A stretch of DNA of 64,000 nt from Manduca sexta (Eukaryota > Arthropoda > Insecta > Lepidoptera > Sphingidae): contig NC_051120.1 of the NCBI RefSeq assembly GCF_014839805.1, positions 10,788,001 to 10,852,000 on the forward strand, given 5' to 3'. Below, piece by piece: positions 52,560 through 64,000 of the stretch. The notes beneath the pieces are model-generated. The model was not told the origin of the DNA, ran no database searches, and saw only the letters and a program-made list of their open reading frames with translations. A program made the position numbers and the translations under genes. Numbering within the stretch: position 1 is the first letter of the stretch; each line of letters opens with the position of its first letter.

Positions 52560-53600
52560 CGTAGTCTAAAACACTCGCCGATGTCCTTCGACGCAGCGCT
52601 GCGCCTTACAGCTCGTCATTTGCCTTATACACTTATATATTACGATTTATGGGCGAACGAACCGGTCCCCGAGCGGTTCACGGAGCACTCACCGCCGACG
52701 ATCGACTTTCTTACAAAAAAATCTCATCATTTTCGGTCTTACAATACTTTCTACCGCGAACAATACATAAAACATTCGACACATTGTTAGAAATGCAAAT
52801 CGGCCAAACAGGTTGACCTACCTTAGGTAATAAATGTTGCACAGTGCAGGTTATAAAATTTAGTATACGGGGTAAGTTGCAACTTGCAGCGGGTCCACGT
52901 CGCGACAGCACGTGCGGTGGCGGCGGTGCGGCGGCGACGGTCTCACGCGGCATGGCGACCACAAGCAGGCCGGGATTGGTGCAATTTGATTAACAGACAC
53001 AACGTTTACACCTAATCGCGACCTAAGCGTGGCCACCGCAGTGAACGACCGACCGGCCGCCTAACGGGACCGCGCGCCGCGGATGCTGAGCGACGGAGCG
53101 GCGGAGCGCCCGACTAGCGGTCCCCGACGACCCGGCCCGCTCGGATAGGCCGGGACTGGTGCAATATCGCAAACGTACCGAATATAGCGCCAGTCACCGC
53201 CCAGCCAAACGGGCCTCCCGGACAAAGGATGCCGACGGCCGCTCCTGCGCCGCGCCCGGCGTGCGTCCTTCGCCGGCGCGACGCCTCTGACGATCTCCAC
53301 CGGCACACGTGAACGCTCCATTTGTCAAATGGAAAGTTTAAACTCACGCACTCGACTCCAACGGAAATGTTACGCGCGTATTTCGCGAGACGATCGGCGC
53401 AAACGTGCGTCTCGTGTGAGCGCCGACTGTTGAGTGCCGTGACGAAGGCGCGGGCCCGCGGGGAGAGCGACGCGCGCGCAGCTGTCGCGCCGTCTTCCCC
53501 CCTGCGCGCCGCTTCACACCCTCCGGCCCTTTATCGTTCTGGGAAGTGGTTCCTGAACTTCCCGACGGTGTTGTCAACGTGAGAGCTTTGCATCACTGCT
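52560..53600. promoter_or_regulatory. CpG-rich GC island, likely promoter or first exon
   Basis: The segment is much richer in GC and CpG than its surroundings (e.g. 'ccgcgcgccgcgg', 'ggcgcgggcccgcgg', 'gacgcgcgcgcagctg'). Long chance frames on both strands (53061-53321 -, 53322-53582 +, 53114-53347 -) reflect composition and none is recognised. On the minus strand a consensus donor, CTAAG followed by gtaggt, lies at about 52813-52823. On the plus strand 'caacgtgagag' at 53576 is donor-like. A phrase 'ggccggga(t/c)tggtgcaat' occurs twice (52970, 53149). The direction of transcription is undecided. Confidence 0.45.
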
Positions 53601-56600
53601 AGGGAAGCTGGACGCGTCGCAGCCGCATTTGAAAGTTGTGATCCTTGACACGTTTAATGATGGCGATCAACATATCGGACGTATGACGCATGGTCGAGCT
53701 TTTCGCTTTGGTCAATACAAAGTTCATGCGGTCGAGATAGTCGATAATCTCATTCTTTACGCCAATTTCTTATTGACTAGATCCTTTGATGGTTAGTTTC
53801 AAAAGATACAGATACGTAATATGTTATTTTAAGTTACCTCAATGTCTTTTCCTTTTCGGAATGTGGTTAAACTGGCCAATGACAAATCATACGGAAAACA
53901 TATAAAATCACGATATTTCTGCTTGGTTTGACGTAAAAGGGGAAAATACTAAGTTTATTTTTTTCGTGCCTATTTTATAATTTTATATAAGTTTAATTAT
54001 TTATACAAAATATACTATTTACCTCAAACTGACGTTTTAAAAACCCTGTATCGTAAAACCGTAATTCCCAACATAACGGAAAAGGGCAAAACAATTGTTT
54101 AATGCTGGTAACATTACGATATTCGACATTCAAACCGTCCATCCAGGGTCCGCTACCTGCGCCCGCGCTGCAATCGACCATAGATTACACATCAAAATAG
54201 AGGGACACATATTCCATTATCGATTGGGAAAAAATATATCAGCTACGCACGCGCCACGTGGTGATAAATTAATTTTATGGGACATAATGACGTCATTTTT
54301 GGATCAAACAGTCAATGATAATAAAACTACCTACTTTTTTGAAAATACCCTTGCCGGGACAAATTATAGGAAAAGAAGTAATTCAAAATCATATTGCAAT
54401 ACATTTTTATTGTACTAGAGGGATTATAATATAAACATATTTTTTTTTTTTTTATATGAACGTTTATGACTAAAAGCGAAAAGTTGTAGCGATTTCGAAA
54501 CAACTTTCTCTGATATTTCGCGTTTTTGAATTCTGTTGATAACAATCAGGTATTTCGTTATAAATTCAAACAACACGATGTTTAATTGAATTTCTTTGTG
54601 CTGTTAACATAACCATCGTAAACTTTTAAAAGTTCATACTTATCTTTAAGTGCCTCGCTAGCAAGCATAGGTTTTTGATTTGATATCACTACTGTTTTTA
54701 TTTTTATTATCACGGTGAAATATGCCCTGTCGTCACATTTAGGTACCATCACGCAAAAATATACTTATATAGAATTATTTATATATTTTTTGATTAAAAT
54801 TATTTTTAGAAGGCATCCCTGTAAGTACCACGTACAAATTAATTGCCTATTTCTTTGATTGAAAGTTTTTTTCCGGATATGCAGGATGTACACATACGTT
54901 TTTGGTTAAAACTCCAAAATAAAAGTATCTGTCTTAAAGCTTTGCTTTCACATAGATTTTATTACTAGATAAAGAAACATGTTTGCATTTCGTCTCAGGG
55001 TTTGCTACTGTTCAACGAAAAGTTACAAAGCTAATTCTATCTAAATAAACTCCGAAAAAACAAAAATCTAAAGAAGCGCTTAATTTGTTTTTATCCTTCT
55101 AGAATGCTAAGTTTTTTAACGATAAACTCTATGTAACCAGACACAACCTGAAAAAATGTATAAATATTTAAAAAAATATTGCGTTCAAGCCAATTCGACA
55201 AAATATTCCGCTAACCACTCAAATACTGTATAACATGATAGTAGATAAAAAAATACTATTATAGATTTATACAATACGTGGAATTGTCTATGGTAAGCCC
55301 ATGGGTGCAGGTAAAAAAATCGCAATAGACAAGGTTGCATTGTATACAGCGGCTTTTTTAAAATTTCACCCAGGAAAATCCCACGTGTAGTCAAAAATTG
55401 ACAAAAAATGCCATTGAGCCCTCGTCAATGATTTTTTTTTATTTTAGCTGTAAGGAACTATTTTAAAAAGTTTGTTTTTTATATTCAAGTAAGTATAAAG
55501 TTTGATATAAATGTTTTCGTTCATCCGTTTTCATTTGTAATAGGTAAGTAATAATGAATATTATTATTTTAGAAAAACTTTGTAATGACTTATGAGTCTT
55601 ATTGTTGATGATGAAAATATTACAGGTGTTATATATTATTTACTACCCCTAAACTGCTAAAATTACTTTTGATGTAAGAAAGTAACAAATATTTTTGATA
55701 TACTAATTTTAATTTAACATATTAAATTGATTATTATGTAATATAAGCTATATTCTTAAGTATTACTAAGTTATTTTTTTAACTTTATTGATGTTCAGTT
55801 TATTTTAATGGTACCGCGTATTCAAAATGTATTTAGTTTGTTCTTAAATTATTATAATGTGTAGATAACTAGCTAACTAGATATATTTAACTGTTTAACA
55901 CTAACAATGTATTTAAATATTGCTCCGATTTTAAAACCATTGTTATAAAAGTTAAAGCAAGGGGATTTTCTACCTTCGATGAACCAAAATTTTTTGCCAA
56001 TACGCAGAGCGATGGTTGCAAATTTTGTTTCAATTTAGAACAAAAGGAAGCGGTGTGTACAATCAAATTGTTCTGAGAAGGGTTTGTGAGCCTTAAAATG
56101 TATTGAATAAGGATTATATTGTGTTTCCGCGGCGGCAAACTGCGTTCGTTGTAGCGCACGGCCGCTGAGCGTCTCTTCTTGGAAAACATAAAAATGCCCA
56201 CTCCATTGAAATTTTTGTGTACAACTTACAACCTAACTATTGTTACGATTTTCAATCGTTTGAGTTTGTTAGTTATAATTCTATTATTATATTTGTTTTG
56301 TTAGACCGTTATTTGTTTGATTATTAAATATAGGCGTAAATAAAACTACTAAATACTTTCCTCCTTTGGTGTCAGTAAAAGATATAAATAACAAGCACAT
56401 ATAGATATCCACTTGGTATAATATTCCTCGTGTAGATTTGAAACTGGGGAACTTTAAAAGGTCCTATAAGGCTATAACATAACTATAAGTTCTCTAGTAC
56501 CCTTCGCTAGTACCACAAACTAATTATGAACCTAACCTTCCTAGTAATATTCGAACTCGCTGCGCATTGATTTCGACTTGTATTTATTTTATACTAACTT

Positions 56601-56960
56601 TTACTTGCGGCCTTGTTCCTTATCCTTCTAAAAGCCTTTTCACCATATAAATGACAATTTGCACTTTTCTAGGATAAATAAATAGCATATTTATTTTCCA
56701 AGCCTTGATCAGTGTGCCAAATATTTAAATTCGCTCAACGGTTGTAATTGATTAAGCGAATTTTTTTAGAAAAATTAAACTAGATTCAAAAGATGTAGAA
56801 TATAACACTTATTCCAAATAATTTCAATAATTTCGCTAAAAATGTCGTTTAGATCAATTAGTCTTACCACCGTAGATTTTTGTGACTTAGAAAACATTAA
56901 CATGTAACAGACAAACATCTTCACAAATTTGGACATTTATAATATTAAATCATTTACAGC
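53601..56960. other. Intergenic AT-rich DNA
   Basis: Frames at 54095-54418 (+) and 55887-56201 (-) are not recognised. No repeat family of the window is obvious here. Confidence 0.4.
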
Positions 56961-56976
56961 GGACATATATATTTCA

Positions 56977-57238
56977 CTTTCAACTGACTCGATGGCTTAG
57001 TTGTACTACATACGCGGTATGGCAGTGATCCGAGGTCCTGGGTTCAAAACCAAAGTGATATTTGTTTTTTTTTCTGCTCAGTATCAGCCCGGAGTCTGGA
57101 ACTTGTGCCCTATATGGCGATAGGCTCGCCCCATATCACATCATGGGAGGGAACACAGTTGGCGAAAACTGGGTGCCCTGTTTGCGCCTCTACATACCCC
57201 TTTGGGGATAAATGCGTGATGAGTGTTTGTTTGTTTTG
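56977..57238 (+). mobile_element. SINE-A with 13-bp TSD
   Basis: CATATATATTTCA at 56964-56976 recurs at 57239-57251. The head 'tgactcgatggcttagttgt' and box B 'gggttcaaaacc' are mutated. The body 'tctgctcagtatcagcccgg' and end 'ggggataaatgcgtgatg' are well kept. The tail is (GTTT)n-like. Confidence 0.9.
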
Positions 57239-57256
57239 CATATATATTTCAAATAT

Positions 57257-57565
57257 TAGCGGAGAAATAGCGGCCTTTCAAGGAGAAGGCTTGGGATTCA
57301 ATCCCATTACATACCCACACGCCTCTGACTAATATTTCTGGGTGTTCAGTGAACGAATTAATAAGGGGCTTTTCAATGTATGTATACTGCACGGATTAAG
57401 GAAAATATAATGAAAAACTAGTATACCTAAAACTTCTAAGTTTTTCGAGGACTTGTGTAGTTTACCAACTGTAGGCTACTGTGACCTAGTGGATATGTAC
57501 CTTACTTTTGTCCCAGAGGAAGCCCGTGCCCAGCAATTCCAATAATGAATAGGTACAGGGCTTTT
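57257..57565 (+). repeat. Decayed SINE-B
   Basis: 'agaaatagcggcctttcaag' (head), 'ttgggattcaatccca' (box B), 'acacgcctctgactaatat', and 'aagcccgtgcccagca' at the end follow the SINE-B plan directly downstream of the SINE-A duplication. Confidence 0.6.
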
Positions 57566-57649
57566 TAGGGATCATTTACGGTCGCCATAAAAGTCTGATT
57601 TATCACCTGACCGCCTTTGTAAAATCAATATCAAAATCATGTTAAAAAT

Positions 57650-57850
57650 GCCTTATCCCTCCTAGTAGTCGAACCCAGGACCTCCCAATCAGACATCCAA
57701 GACCATCCAAGTAAGCCAACACCAAGCCTTATCTACCCAGATGTGTTTCAGGATGTTTAGACTAATGTCTCGCTGAGTAAGCGGCCACCGTTGTACGCGC
57801 AGCCAGCGTAACACGACACTGCAGGTTCGATTCCCAGGAAGGTCATTTTG
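57650..57850. repeat. tRNA-like SINE heads, degenerate
   Basis: 57665-57730 read on the minus strand has 'gaggtcctgggttcgact' (box B). 57768-57845 on the plus strand has 'tcgctgagtaagcggcc' (box-A-like) and 'gcaggttcgattcccagg' (box B). Neither folds obviously into a tRNA, so both are taken as SINE relics. Confidence 0.4.
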
Positions 57851-59469
57851 TATGTGAACTGCAGATAGTGCAACATGAACTTAAGAATTTGCCGGGTTTG
57901 TTGAGGAAAGTTTTTGTTCTTGGAAGAGATAGGTCCAACGTGTAGGTCAGACATTCCTACATTAACTATAGGTGCTTATACATTACTGCTCCCCCTTTTT
58001 GAGAAGAACAAATCCGTCATACACGATTTCTGCGTAACTTTATCTGTTTACGCAGTGCACGCAACGGAAGCTCAAGGAAGTAATTTTTCCCGTTTTTGCA
58101 AAATTTTTCATTGATGCTCCGCTCCTATTGGGCATTGCATGATATTATATAGCATATAGCCTTCCTCGATAAATGGACTATCCAATAAAATATTTTTTTA
58201 ATGCGAAACAGTAGTTCCTGAGATTATTCGCGCATTCAATTCAATTTGCGCATTCAAACAAACAAACTCTACTCTGTTTATCCTTTAGAGATAATAAAGC
58301 TTTCTAATACTTACTTAAAGAATTTTCTACATCGCGGCAGTTACGAATTAGCGCCTTCAAACAAAAAATAAACTATTCAATTTTATGTTACAGAATAGAT
58401 GAACACATCTAAACTCAACTCAACTTCGTGTCAATCAAACGAGTCCCGCGTTGATCTAGCTATTCAAACCACCAAATTCCACGTAAAAATGTGCAAATAT
58501 GTCAATCAGTACCTCAATCAAGTATCAATGGCATTACAATAGAACAAAAAGCAATGGGAGCATCGTACAAAAGGTGCGAGGCGCGTGCTTGCAACAGCTG
58601 CGCGCGCATCTGCCGCCCCCGCGCGTCATCTGGCCTGCTTGCACCGCGGCTTCTAAACTTTAAGGGTTAATCGCCTGACTTTTCAAAGGAAATCAAGACG
58701 GTCTAGTTCGGAATATAGTTAGATAAAGCTTTAGGACTTTTCACGGAATTAATCGTGTGTGATTAGCAACGAAAATATAGGTTAGGATCTATGAAGACAT
58801 TTTTAAGAAGCTCATGTTCAGCGTAAGTTTGTTGACAATAAAAACATTATGAATTATAATATTATCATTTTCCTTCGTAACTCTTTTAGTATCTAGTCTT
58901 TTTAACGCCTCGCGACTGCTGTGTTATGTACGGTTTGAAGTTATAACATGTAGATACATTGTAGGCTGTTTTACTACTAGGCACATGATTTAAAATCTAC
59001 TAATTAGGGGTGACAACCATAATGCGGTTCCTTTGTATTTAAATTTTGGTAAATATGACTACTGTTTATGCCCAAATGTGACGCATTTTTATGCGAGCGA
59101 ACCGCTATTCTCATTATTCAATTTATAAACATTTACACCTGTATTCTACGAAAACATGATTAGGAACCTTTGGCCTAGTCAACTCAACATGACCAGCTGT
59201 CAAATTTTGATTAAATGGGTGAGATTTTTTTTAATAAATTATGATAATGCGCAGCGACGACATACGTGGCGGTAATATATAGAAATTTTAATGTGGTATC
59301 GTATTGACTTTTATGATTATTTATTGTTAATTACTTTGATCTTAATCGTAGTAGGACGGTTCATATTCAGAATATGTAATTTTAGAATAAGTTTAATACG
59401 TGCAGTTTCAAATTAAACTTATTTTTACCAAATAAGTTCCACGATAAGTTATTTGTGTATATGTGTGGG
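57851..59469. other. Intergenic DNA with a small GC-rich patch
   Basis: 58565-58650 is CpG-rich ('ggcgcgtgcttgcaacagct', 'ccgcccccgcgcgtcatc') within AT-rich DNA. A repeat-H relic precedes it at 58140-58270 ('cctcgataaatggacta', 'agttcctgagattattcgcg'). No gene. Confidence 0.4.
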
Positions 59470-59690
59470 TATTCATTGCGAATTATCGCTTGATATAACT
59501 ATAAAGGAAAGCATCGGGAGGTAACCTGCGTACCTGAGGAGTACTGTATAAGAATATTGTGGTTAAATGAAGTCTGCCACACCGCCCTAGGCCAGCGTGG
59601 TGAACTGCACTAATCCCTTCGACAAGTAGAGTTGTTCCGGTCCTAGCCCTGGTACAATATATAGCACAGGTCTGATATTGTTTATACATT
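59470..59690 (+). repeat. Decayed SINE-B
   Basis: 'gcgaattatcgcttgatata', 'aaggaaagcatcgggaggta', 'ccgccctaggccagcgtgg' and 'ggtctgatattgttta' give the SINE-B 3' order. Confidence 0.65.
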
Positions 59691-60056
59691 ATAAAAATAC
59701 TGCTTCGTTAATAATAAATAAGTAGATGTACAGAATTTGTTTATGCAACTGAAGAGATGCGAATGCTATGGAGAAGGGTGAAGTTCTTCGAATTGGAATC
59801 ATTATTATCAATCTACGAAGGTACCTTTTATAAGGAAAAGGAAAGGAAAAGGTAACTATTGGTGACATGATCGGTTCATCTCTTTCACATTACTTACTTG
59901 ACACCTTTATAATATTCTGCATCATAGTTATTATGTCCGGCCGCATGTCAAATCTCATCCAATCTAGGAAAGCCACTCCCATTACACAAAGTATTACTCG
60001 GATTCGAACTTAGGACGATATAATAGTCAATAAGCAAGTAGGCGGTAAAAGTGTAT

Positions 60057-60312
60057 CTTACTAATATTATATTTATACGAAAATTTGTGAGGATGGATGT
60101 ATGTATGTTTGTTCCTCTTTCACAAAAAAATACTAAACGGATTTAGATGAAACTTTACAGTAATATTGGTTATACATCAAAATAACACCTAAGCTATAAT
60201 TTATAATGATTTTGTGTAATTTGGTCATAATATAACAATACATATCAAGTGATTCGGAAAATAAAATTTGTCCCCGAAAACTTCTTCACGCGGGCGAAGC
60301 CGCGAGCAAAAC
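60057..60312 (+). repeat. Repeat H copy
   Basis: 'ttactaatattatatttata', 'gttcctctttcacaaaaaaa', 'gaaactttacagtaatattg', 'cacgcgggcgaagccgcgag'. Closely parallels 13722-13965. Confidence 0.75.
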
Positions 60313-61045
60313 CATATATTATAAAGTAAAAATGTAATCAATCTCACTGGAGTGTATTGTCGCCTATCTGAACACAATGTACCGTAATTATATAGCTTTT
60401 TTTCCCTCTGCTTCCTGATGTCGCATCGAGACCACTCTTTGAGTTTTTATGATAAAGTGAGACTATTAAAAAGTAATTCTTGAAACGCAGGCAGTAATGG
60501 TAAATTCAGGCTTCGCAGATGTTTATAGGAGTTTTGTATTGCTTAACAACATTTAATTCTCAATATGTGGGATAAAATCAACGTACAATAGGAAACTTAA
60601 GTTTTTAAAGAAGTTATTAGACGCGCAGAAGTCGAATGACGCCAGAAACTTTTATCGTGCAAGCTGACTTCTTAAAATTTTGAAGTTTGCTGAACTTGCA
60701 GCAATTCGCATGTTTCTAGAACCATTTAAATATTGCCAGTAGTGTAATCACAACAGTTCTTGCGCAATAATTGCTGTAAGAACTTGCTAGTCTAGTTCTG
60801 CACTTCAGGTTAATACTAATATTTTTTCTTTGCAAACTTGAACATGTAAGCATCAAGATTCACTATAAGAATATAACTTTAATCAATTTCTGGCCCAATG
60901 TTTCTACAAATATTTTCTACAAACAATGTTTCTACAACTCTACCATGATTTTTTGTTCTCATGAGCTCCAATATATTCACATAAGTAGTTTTATCATATA
61001 AGCTGAGTTCTGTAAGATTGTTTATAACAAAACAATATGTATTAA
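60313..61045. other. Intergenic AT-rich DNA
   Basis: Nothing was recognised. Confidence 0.4.
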
Positions 61046-61049
61046 CACA

Positions 61050-61155
61050 TGCGAGTGGCGGCGCTGCTCGCTAGGTGCATCGGTGCCAGCTGTCGCCGCA
61101 GCTGCGCGCTCGCAGATTGCGCCTGCGCAGCGGCACCGACCTGTTGTCGGGGTTG
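61050..61155. promoter_or_regulatory. GC-rich patch with inverted arms and NRF1-like site
   Basis: 'tcggtgcc' at 61079 and 'ggcaccga' at about 61132 are inverted around a CpG-rich core with 'cagctg' words. 'tgcgcctgcgca' is one base off the NRF1 (erect wing) palindrome TGCGCATGCGCA. No coding frame was recognised. A regulatory role is inference. Confidence 0.35.
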
Positions 61156-61759
61156 CTAGCTATGTACAATCGTTTTGTAATAACGGAATTTAAATTTATC
61201 CGTACGATGTAAGTTCGGGAAAAGGATAACAAGAGCATATTTTTCAAACATGTAATAAGTACCTTCGAAATTATACTTAAATTTTACCTTTTCTGTGAGT
61301 ATAATTTACTTATTGCATTTTGGACTAAATGGAAATAATTTTAAATACTTCCAAAATAATTTTTGATTATTATTAATTGTGTAGCTACGGATGAACTTAA
61401 CAATGGAATTATCACAGAGAATTCTTTTTTCGAAAATGTACTTATTCAAACCTCATCCTGAAAAATATGATTACATACTTTCATAATTAAAAAGCCGATA
61501 AAATTATTTTAAAATATCCAATTCGTTATCCTTTTTGCATTCATCATGATCAAAATATAAATATCCGCGAACTCACAAGACTCCGTACAATAAAGCCCGT
61601 AAATATCAAGCTGATGCTAACGCTGGCATCCCCATTGCCGCATACTGTGCCACCCGTGCTATGCTTCATTTTATTCTGATTTAACTAAACCTCATTATGT
61701 ATTTATAATCGTTGCTACTGTAAATATTGTTGACAAATATATTCAACACTTACACATCC
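61156..61759. other. Intergenic AT-rich DNA
   Basis: Nothing was recognised. Confidence 0.4.
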
Positions 61760-61990
61760 TTACTCCAGTGCGAAAGGTGACATTCTCCGAAAAGGAACCC
61801 GACACAACATCCTCCTCCTCCTCCTCCTCCTTGCGTCGATTAACCTCAATGCTGAGGGTCGTGACCTTGCTGAAGAACTTTTGTTCGGACTATGTTTCGC
61901 CACCTTGTCCTATCTTCGGCGGCGCGAAAGGCTTCGCAAACTATGGTGTCTAACGTGGACCGGAACTGGTCAGACACAACATAGGTAGAT
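61760..61990 (-). mobile_element. Possible LINE ORF2 C-terminal fragment
   Basis: The minus-strand frame 61846-62031 includes 'FRSTLDTIVCEAFRAAEDRT' and 'RWRNIVRTKVLQQGHDPQH'. An 'AEDR..WR..V' ending shortly before the stop is typical of RTE-like retrotransposon ORF2 ends. A (GGA)n run at about 61810-61830 on this strand follows the stop. The plus-strand poly-Ser frame is its shadow. Confidence 0.5.
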
Positions 61991-62106
61991 GTATATGTAT
62001 TTATTTTTATATGCATGAATGCCGTCTGCAAATCGTTTCGATAATTTGATTTTAGATAAAGGGAAGGCGACAGAAATCGGGTTATATGGACCTTACGCCA
62101 CTATAT

Positions 62107-62375
62107 AATAATAATAATAATAATATCAGCCCAGTATTATATACTGTACCAATGCTACATGGGCCTCCTCTACTAGTGCGGATTGGTAGACTTCACACAA
62201 CCTCGAAATTCCTATAGAGAACTTCTCAGATATGCAGGTTTCCTCACGATATTTTCCGTCACCGTTAAAGCAAGCGATAATTCACACATCATTTTTTTAG
62301 AAAAATCACTGGTGTGTGCCTTTTTGGGATTTGAACCTGCGGACATTCGTCTCGACAGTCCGTTATACACTAATG
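62107..62375 (-). repeat. SINE-B copy, nearly full length
   Basis: (ATA)n tail, then 'tcagcccagtattatatact', 'aggtttcctcacgatattt', 'accgttaaagcaagcgataa', 'tgggatttgaacctgcgga' (box B, antisense). About 40 bp is missing around 62160-62180. Confidence 0.8.
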
Positions 62376-62802
62376 TAGAATAACTTGTATCGGTCAATAT
62401 GCTAAAGATTTTGTATTGCCTAGACAAATTTGGGGATAATTTTAATATCTCTTGCGGGAATCGAATCTGCGATCACTTGATTTATAGACGGTTGTGCCGC
62501 TTCGTCACGTAGGCTCTCTTTCATAATTCTATGATTGCAAGATTATACACGGGGTTCTATAAAATTTATTTAGATATCTTACTTTACACTTTATCTGAAC
62601 AAAAATTAGACTATTCATTTATTATGTTAGCTAATCCAGGATTTGGTCAGGTTTGGCATACAGCATTTGATTTAGTTTTTACAATCGACCTTATGCCTAA
62701 TGTCAACACAAACATGTCGGCCTTCTCTTGTATATCGAATCTCAATTTTTTTGTCTCTTAATGTTTCCAATCTAGGATTAGAATCCAAGACCTCCTATAT
62801 CC
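62376..62802. other. Intergenic DNA
   Basis: A box-B-like 'gcgggaatcgaatctgcgat' at 62453 is an antisense SINE head relic. Frame 62531-62761 is not recognised. Confidence 0.4.
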
Positions 62803-62810
62803 CTCTATAC

Positions 62811-63058
62811 CAGCTATACTCTAAGTGTGTTCCGCGGAACCCTAGGGTTCCGTGATACCTCTGTCGGGGTTCCGCAAGAATTTAGAAAAAAAAATCAAAA
62901 CACCTCTCTCAATAATAATTAGTAACTGTTACATTGTACTTTTATTATGCTGATTAATAAAAAATACACTTATAAAAACAATTGTTTTATTGTACGGTTC
63001 CATCAAGTATTTTGCTTCCCAAAAGGGTTCCGTCATTTAAAAAGTTTGAGAACCACTG
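62811..63058. mobile_element. hAT-like MITE with perfect 8-bp TSD
   Basis: CTCTATAC at 62803-62810 and 63059-63066. The right end reads, inverted, 'cagtggttctcaaactttt', a terminal sequence of widespread animal hAT families. The left end 'cagctatactctaag' is a weaker match. Subterminal 'gttccgcggaaccctagggt' and 'gggttccgtc' are shared inverted words. Confidence 0.85.
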
Positions 63059-63244
63059 CTCTATACAATACAACTAAACCAAGGCTATTTATGAAGTGCA
63101 AAATGTGCAGTATTACAATACTTTTAATTGACTCGATGTTGCAGTATTGTACGGAAGATGAAACCTATGACCAATAAGGCAAATTTCTATGCCGTCCTAA
63201 CAACCACTCCAGCTCCTGGTATTAAGGTAACAGAAGCGGCTTTA

Positions 63245-63435
63245 AGGGGAGACGCACTGGACAACTGCCCGGGCCTCGCGCTTGCAGGGCCTTCGCGCGG
63301 TGTCTGGGAGGACTATTGTCACGATCTTACCGATGAAACTGTTAAAACCGGGGAACTTTTTGGCGCCGCCCGGGGCTTCGCGTCGTTGTTTTGCTTTAGC
63401 CTGGGGCCTCGCGTCCATTAATGCAACCACTGGGT
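63245..63435 (+). repeat. Repeat G, copy 3 (best preserved)
   Basis: 'acaactgcccgggcctcgcg', 'gatcttaccgatgaaactgt', 'tttttggcgccgcccgggg', 'gctttagcctggggcctcgc', 'gtccattaatgcaacc'. The overlapping frames on both strands are by-products of its GC-rich composition. Confidence 0.65.
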
Positions 63436-63454
63436 AATAACAATTGTTTTATTA

Positions 63455-63560
63455 ACATCGAGAAATAAAACTCGACAATAGAATACTAAGCTATTATTTT
63501 TCGGATTTTATCCGAAGACGTTTTGAAGACTGCAGCCTTCGTGGTCAAATCACTATAGAA
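63455..63560 (+). repeat. Repeat with 'cgaagacgttttgaagactg' core
   Basis: 'gagaaataaaactcgacaat', 'tttcggattttatccgaaga' and 'ctgcagccttcgtggtca' parallel the end of the repeat at 25020-25345. The phrase 'atagaatactaagct' occurs twice, at 63479 and 63556. Confidence 0.55.
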
Positions 63561-64000
63561 TACTAAGCTGTCTTCATTCGCACTTTTTACCATAATTTTG
63601 CCTCTTTTACCATTTGCTGACATTGACGAGCCCCTGACAATATGCCTATCCATCTGAGTGGCTCTGTTTTTATTTGCGCTAAGAGACAACCTGCAAATTG
63701 TATGGTGTGTAATGTTGTTGCAGTTGTTTATGGGGGAGGAAAGGGAGCCGGGGCATTAACCACCCAGCGGACGGTTTGCTCGTCATGTCAAATGATATTC
63801 AATTGTATGCAAAAAATTAACTAAAGCACGTAATTATTGACGTACAAGTTAACGCGTGCAGTTTATAACGTTTTTAAGTTCTTGATAGTTTTGCCAATGT
63901 TCATATTGGAGTTATAATCAGTGGATATGCTTATATTATGTATGTGAATGATGCGAATTACTTGCACTTATCATTTAGTTATGAAAAAGTAATAAAATTA
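63561..64000. other. Intergenic DNA to window end
   Basis: Frames 63486-63689 (-) and 63642-63824 (+) are not recognised. No gene is supported. Confidence 0.4.

Noticed and set aside
53061..53582. Arg/Ala/Pro-rich proteins on both strands of the GC island
   Set aside because: Open frames on both strands are expected from GC-rich composition; no known motif or codon bias singles one out.
61768..61953. Serine-rich plus-strand protein
   Set aside because: The poly-Ser comes from a (TCC)n run and the opposite strand carries a better retrotransposon-like frame.
63128..63430. Overlapping frames of 97 (+) and 62 (-) codons
   Set aside because: They coincide with repeat G, which is also present at 18165-18335 and 31545-31760 without preserving the frames.

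Overview
The window is nuclear DNA of an insect, very probably a ditrysian moth or butterfly. It is AT-rich, has small GT-AG introns, and carries several tRNA-derived SINE families, non-LTR retrotransposon tails and hAT-like miniature elements of the kind that fill lepidopteran genomes. No bacterial or organellar signal was seen. No organism name can be read from the sequence.

Layout. 1-21,427 is a gene-poor, repeat-rich stretch: SINE and LINE 3' fragments, an 8-bp-TSD MITE at 8609-8836, small tandem duplications and a GC-rich patch near 20.2-20.35 kb. 21,428-27,088 is a complete seven-exon BBS5 gene on the + strand (346 aa by my splice model), with an RFX X-box 48 bp before its ATG. 27,421-27,970 is a hAT-like MITE with a perfect 8-bp target-site duplication, lying between the two genes. 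28,322-35,394 is a complete ten-exon microcephalin (MCPH1) gene, also + strand (596 aa by my model), with three BRCT domains. Its exon 9 acceptor has been tandemly duplicated. 35,395-64,000 is again without a recognisable host gene. It holds nested transposons (a hAT-like element inside a TIR element at 40.25-41.25 kb, a hAT-like element inside a SINE at 42.4-42.8 kb, a SINE inside a SINE at 43.5-43.8 kb), a 369-bp near-perfect fold-back at 50,768-51,136, a CpG-rich GC island at about 52.56-53.6 kb that looks like a promoter or first exon, a smaller GC-rich patch at 61.05-61.15 kb and a repeat-poor AT-rich interval around 46.9-50.1 kb.

How the genes relate. BBS5 is a BBSome subunit acting at cilia, and MCPH1 is a BRCT protein of chromosome condensation, centrosome and DNA-damage control. 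They are head-to-tail neighbours about 1.25 kb apart with no obvious shared pathway. Only BBS5 shows a ciliary promoter signature.

The two gene models come from reading frames, splice signals and remembered family similarity. No alignment or expression data were available. Repeat family names are my own labels (SINE-A, SINE-B and so on); database names are not claimed.
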